DNA from: Armillaria gallica | Taxonomy: Eukaryota > Basidiomycota > Agaricomycetes > Agaricales > Physalacriaceae | Reading direction: 5' to 3' | DNA: 64,000 nt | NCBI GenBank assembly: GCA_037576215.1 | Contig: JBANDB010000009.1 | Coordinates: 3,534,001 to 3,598,000 of the forward strand | In this document: one piece after another, positions 61,139-64,000 of the stretch | Numbering within the stretch: position 1 is the stretch's first letter | Layout: the number at the start of each line of letters is the position of its first letter | The notes under the pieces: generated by a model | What the model saw: only the letters and a program-made list of their open reading frames with translations | Database searches by the model: none | Told to the model about the DNA's origin: nothing | Position numbers and translations under genes: made by a program

Positions 61139-61486
61139 GGAACAGAGATGCCCGGAATGAAAGTCGGTGCCACAGTCGCCTGGGGACTAGTAGGACATAA
61201 ATCAAAGGAAAGGCACTCTGCGGTGTGACGGTAAGAAAAGAGGTTGGAATACTATCATTGGAGCGAGACAAGACTGCGGTCACACTTGCATAGTGACGTA
61301 TACGGGTAGCACGGCTACAGCTGCCGAACTACGGAAAAGCATTAACCTTTGATCCTAATAGATGTCAATAGGCCTTTTCTTGCACCTTGACGTCGGACGA
61401 CCTAGTAATCCAGTCAAGCAGCGTGGTAGGCCCGTTCTGTTACACGGAGCGAAGAATTTGCGCGCTGTCCTTGTCCTTTCAGCAAG
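61139..61486. promoter_or_regulatory. Divergent promoter region between the second GH47 gene and prp40
   Basis: 348 nt between opposite start codons; no operator that I can define. Confidence 0.35.
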
Positions 61487-64000
61487 ATGAACATTTGGGT
61501 AAGGCCTGTCAATCTCAACATGACTCCAACTCGACGCTAATGTCCCTTGAAGACAGAACATCGCAATCCCGAAGGAAGGACGTATTGGTTCAACACTGGG
61601 ACGAGGGAAAGTGTCTGGGAAAAGCCAGATGGTGCGTATACTACAGGCTCCTTCTTTCTTTCAGGTGCTCATCTTTGTCACAGAGCTCAAAACACCATTC
61701 GAGGTGCGCCTCTCTTTCCTTCGACTCGATTACAGCCTAATTTGTCTTTGTCTAGCGCGCTCTCAATCAAACGAAATGGAAGGAATACTTCTCCGGAGGG
61801 CGAAAGTATTACTACAATGTTTGTCTTACCGGCGCATCAGTGACACGACAGCGACTAACGATTTATCTAGACCGAAACGAAAGAGTCCAAATGGGATATG
61901 CCGGATGAACTCTTACTTGTGTTGGAAAAGGTGGAGAAGGAGGGTCAGACTACTGCTGTGGTACCAGCTGGGTGCGTTGACGTCTTCTGCTTTCACACCT
62001 GGGTATTTGACCTCTCTCAGGCAACCTGCTTTAATTGCACCTCCAGCCTCGGACGCCAATGGCAGTCAAACGCAGCCGAACGGAAATGAACTTGCCGTGG
62101 GCGCGCATACAGGAGGCCTACCACTGGCTTCAAGCAGTATCTTACCCGCTCGACCGAACCTTCCAGACGATCCTGTCATACCGCACAACGGCTTTTCTAC
62201 CCTCGAGGAGGGAGAAAAGGCATTCACGCACTTGTTGAGGAAAGCTGGAGTTGATGCCAACTGGACATGGGATCAGACAATGCGAGCTATCATTACCGAT
62301 CCTCTGTATAAAGCGCTGAACTCCCTTGCGGAGAAAAAGAGTGTTTTCGAAAAAGTAGGTCTATTTATCATCTCCGAACATTTATTTCATTAATCGATAT
62401 TCTCTAGTATACCACCTCTTTGAAAGTTAAAGAAAAAGAGGAGCGGGAGGCTCGACTGGCGAAATTAAGGCCGGCTATTCGAAACATGTTGAAGGGCAAC
62501 CCGAGTGTGTTCCATTACACGACTTTTACAACCGCAGATAAGCTTTTCTCTCAACATCCCATCTGGCAGCAGGCAAGGATTGAGGCCGAAAGGAAACTTA
62601 TATTTGAGGAATACATTCAAGATCTCAAGCAACGTGATGCGGTATGGCTCATTCTTCCTTTCCTATCTAGCTAAACTCATAATATTACTGTATCTAGCAA
62701 GACAGATCTGCGGCTCGTACCCGAGCCACAGCCAAGGTGGTGTCGCTTTTCAAGCAACTTGATGTGGATGTTCTTACCCGATGGAGAACGGCTCACAACC
62801 TCATTCTTGATTCAGATGAATGGAAATCAGACCATGAGCTCCAGAAACTTCCGTCTTTAGATATTCTACTGGCGTTTGAGGACTACAGCCGGGTGCGAGA
62901 AAGGGAGTACGAGGAGCAGATGCGCCGGGCGCAGGTCGAAAAGACGAGGAAAGAAAGAAAGGCCCGAGAAGCTTTCAAAGTACGTTTGTTGACTGATGAA
63001 ACATATCGATATTACTCATTTGTACAACATTGCAGGCCTTACTTCGGGAGCTGGTGGAAAGCGGGAAGATCAAAGCGCGTTGCAAATGGAAGCACGTGTA
63101 TCCTCTGTTTAGTACGGATGAAAGATATCTCAACATGCTGGGAAATCCGGGCTCCAACCAGCTGGAGCTTTTTTGGGATGTGGTGGATGGTCTTGACCAG
63201 AAATTGGATGCCAAGATTGATGTGGTCACTGAGGCGTTCAAAGGGTACAGGGCGGAAGGCGTTGAGGGAGACACCGAAGCATCGGGCTTCGCCGTTGGGC
63301 CAGAGACTACGGAAGAACAATATCAGAACGTTCTCAAGGCTGTCAGCAATGCAAACGTAGAGGCGCTGACATCGAAAGATATTCACAACATCTATGCTGC
63401 TGTAAGTACGCGCCACTTCTTATTCTGATAATGAACTCATTGGATTGCAGTTACATGATACCGCGCTTCGAAAGCAGGCTGAGGAGAAACGTAAAGCGGA
63501 GAAGCGGCAACGACATCTGCAGGACGATCTACGATATGCATTAAAGAAACTTCCTGAACCATTGGATATCTCATTGTCTTATGAAGCTGTAGGCGCATAA
63601 GTCATTTCCATCATCATTGGTAGTAACATCAATTTCTAGGTCGTACCTTTCATCGAACACCTACCTGAGTACAAGGCCTTAGAAGACGATGAGTCCCGAC
63701 GATCGGCTTTTGCCAAATTTGTAAAACGACAGAAGGTATCCGTATTACTTAATTGCCACAGTCACATTACTCATTTTGTGCTAGGAACGCTTGCGCGAGA
63801 CAGCCGGTTCCGAGGATGGTGGGTCGACAACTAGCAGAAAGCGAAAAGAGCCTGCGCGTGATGGCGACCGCGAACACGACAGAGAGCGGGACAGGGATCG
63901 TGAGCGAGAACGCGAACGGGAACCGTCTTTTAGGGAACGAGACCGTAATAGGGAACGGGGCAAAGATTATGACAGAGACAATCGCAGACATCATTATCGT
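61487..64000 (+). CDS. prp40: Pre-mRNA-processing factor Prp40 (WW and FF domains), 3' end beyond the window
   Basis: Starts MNIW and, after an intron, TEHRNPEGRTYWFNTGTRES forms the first WW domain; TKWKEYFSGGRKYYYNTETK begins the second (its exon joins at the YYYN/TETKE boundary). A Pro/Asn linker follows, then FF domains (AFTHLLRKAGVDANWTWDQT; AIRNMLKGNPSVFHYTTFTT; VVSLFKQLDVDVLTRWRTAH; ALLRELVESGKIKARCKWKH), and finally an Arg/Glu/Asp repeat region (RERDRDRERERERE) reaching the window edge. Prp40 is a U1 snRNP protein that bridges the 5' splice site and the branch point and binds RNA polymerase II CTD. At least nine introns of about 50 nt. No stop codon is reached by 64000. Confidence 0.94.

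Noticed and set aside
63880..64000. RERDRD-type repeat as a separate simple repeat
   Set aside because: It is in frame with Prp40 and is a normal charged C-terminal tail for that family.

Overview
The window is nuclear DNA of a filamentous fungus, most likely an agaricomycete-type basidiomycete. The evidence is gene density, very intron-rich genes (introns mostly 45-60 nt with GT..AG ends, often with a GTRNGT start), the families present, and a HET-domain protein with the WLDVLCLRQ / RRAWTLQE wording I associate with mushroom-forming fungi. I see no rRNA or tRNA gene, CRISPR array, insertion sequence or recognisable transposon. All gene models are read by eye; the exon joins given are those that keep the frame and the family motifs.

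Left block (1-18969), ordinary housekeeping genes: a 5'-truncated unknown gene and an unknown ORF; the mitotic inhibitor kinase Wee1 (+); RNA polymerase II factor Paf1 (-); a MATE-type transporter (+) made of 14 coding exons, five of them micro-exons, with two GC-AG introns; a GH47 alpha-1,2-mannosidase (-); a TBC (Rab-GAP) protein (-); and ribosomal protein eL43 (-).

Centre (19369-45893): a head-to-tail tandem triplication of an 8.6-9.3 kb unit, copies at 19369-28629, 28630-37311 and 37312-45893. Each unit carries, left to right, a set of orphan plus-strand exons, a HET-domain (heterokaryon-incompatibility type) gene on the minus strand, a relic of a GT32 glycosyltransferase (-), an arrestin-like gene (-), and the start of TRM82 (+). 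The right edge of the unit cuts TRM82, so only the rightmost copy runs into a complete TRM82 gene; the other two TRM82 copies are truncated at the same base and have decayed. The HET genes of copies 1 and 2 stay open for about 600 codons while neighbouring passenger genes are broken. The HET of copy 3 has a single 1-nt deletion. Differences between the HET copies are bunched into short patches inside otherwise near-identical sequence, as expected for a self/non-self recognition family under diversifying selection. This amplified allorecognition-type cassette, wedged between essential genes, is the most interesting part of the window.

Right block (45894-64000): the 3' half of TRM82 (+), a NASP/SHNi-TPR histone chaperone (+), PRO2 gamma-glutamyl phosphate reductase (-), an AP180/CALM-type ANTH clathrin adaptor (-), a short-chain dehydrogenase (-), a METTL13/EEF1AKMT4-like methyltransferase (-), glycerol kinase (-), a second GH47 mannosidase (-), and the splicing factor Prp40 (+), which runs off the right edge.
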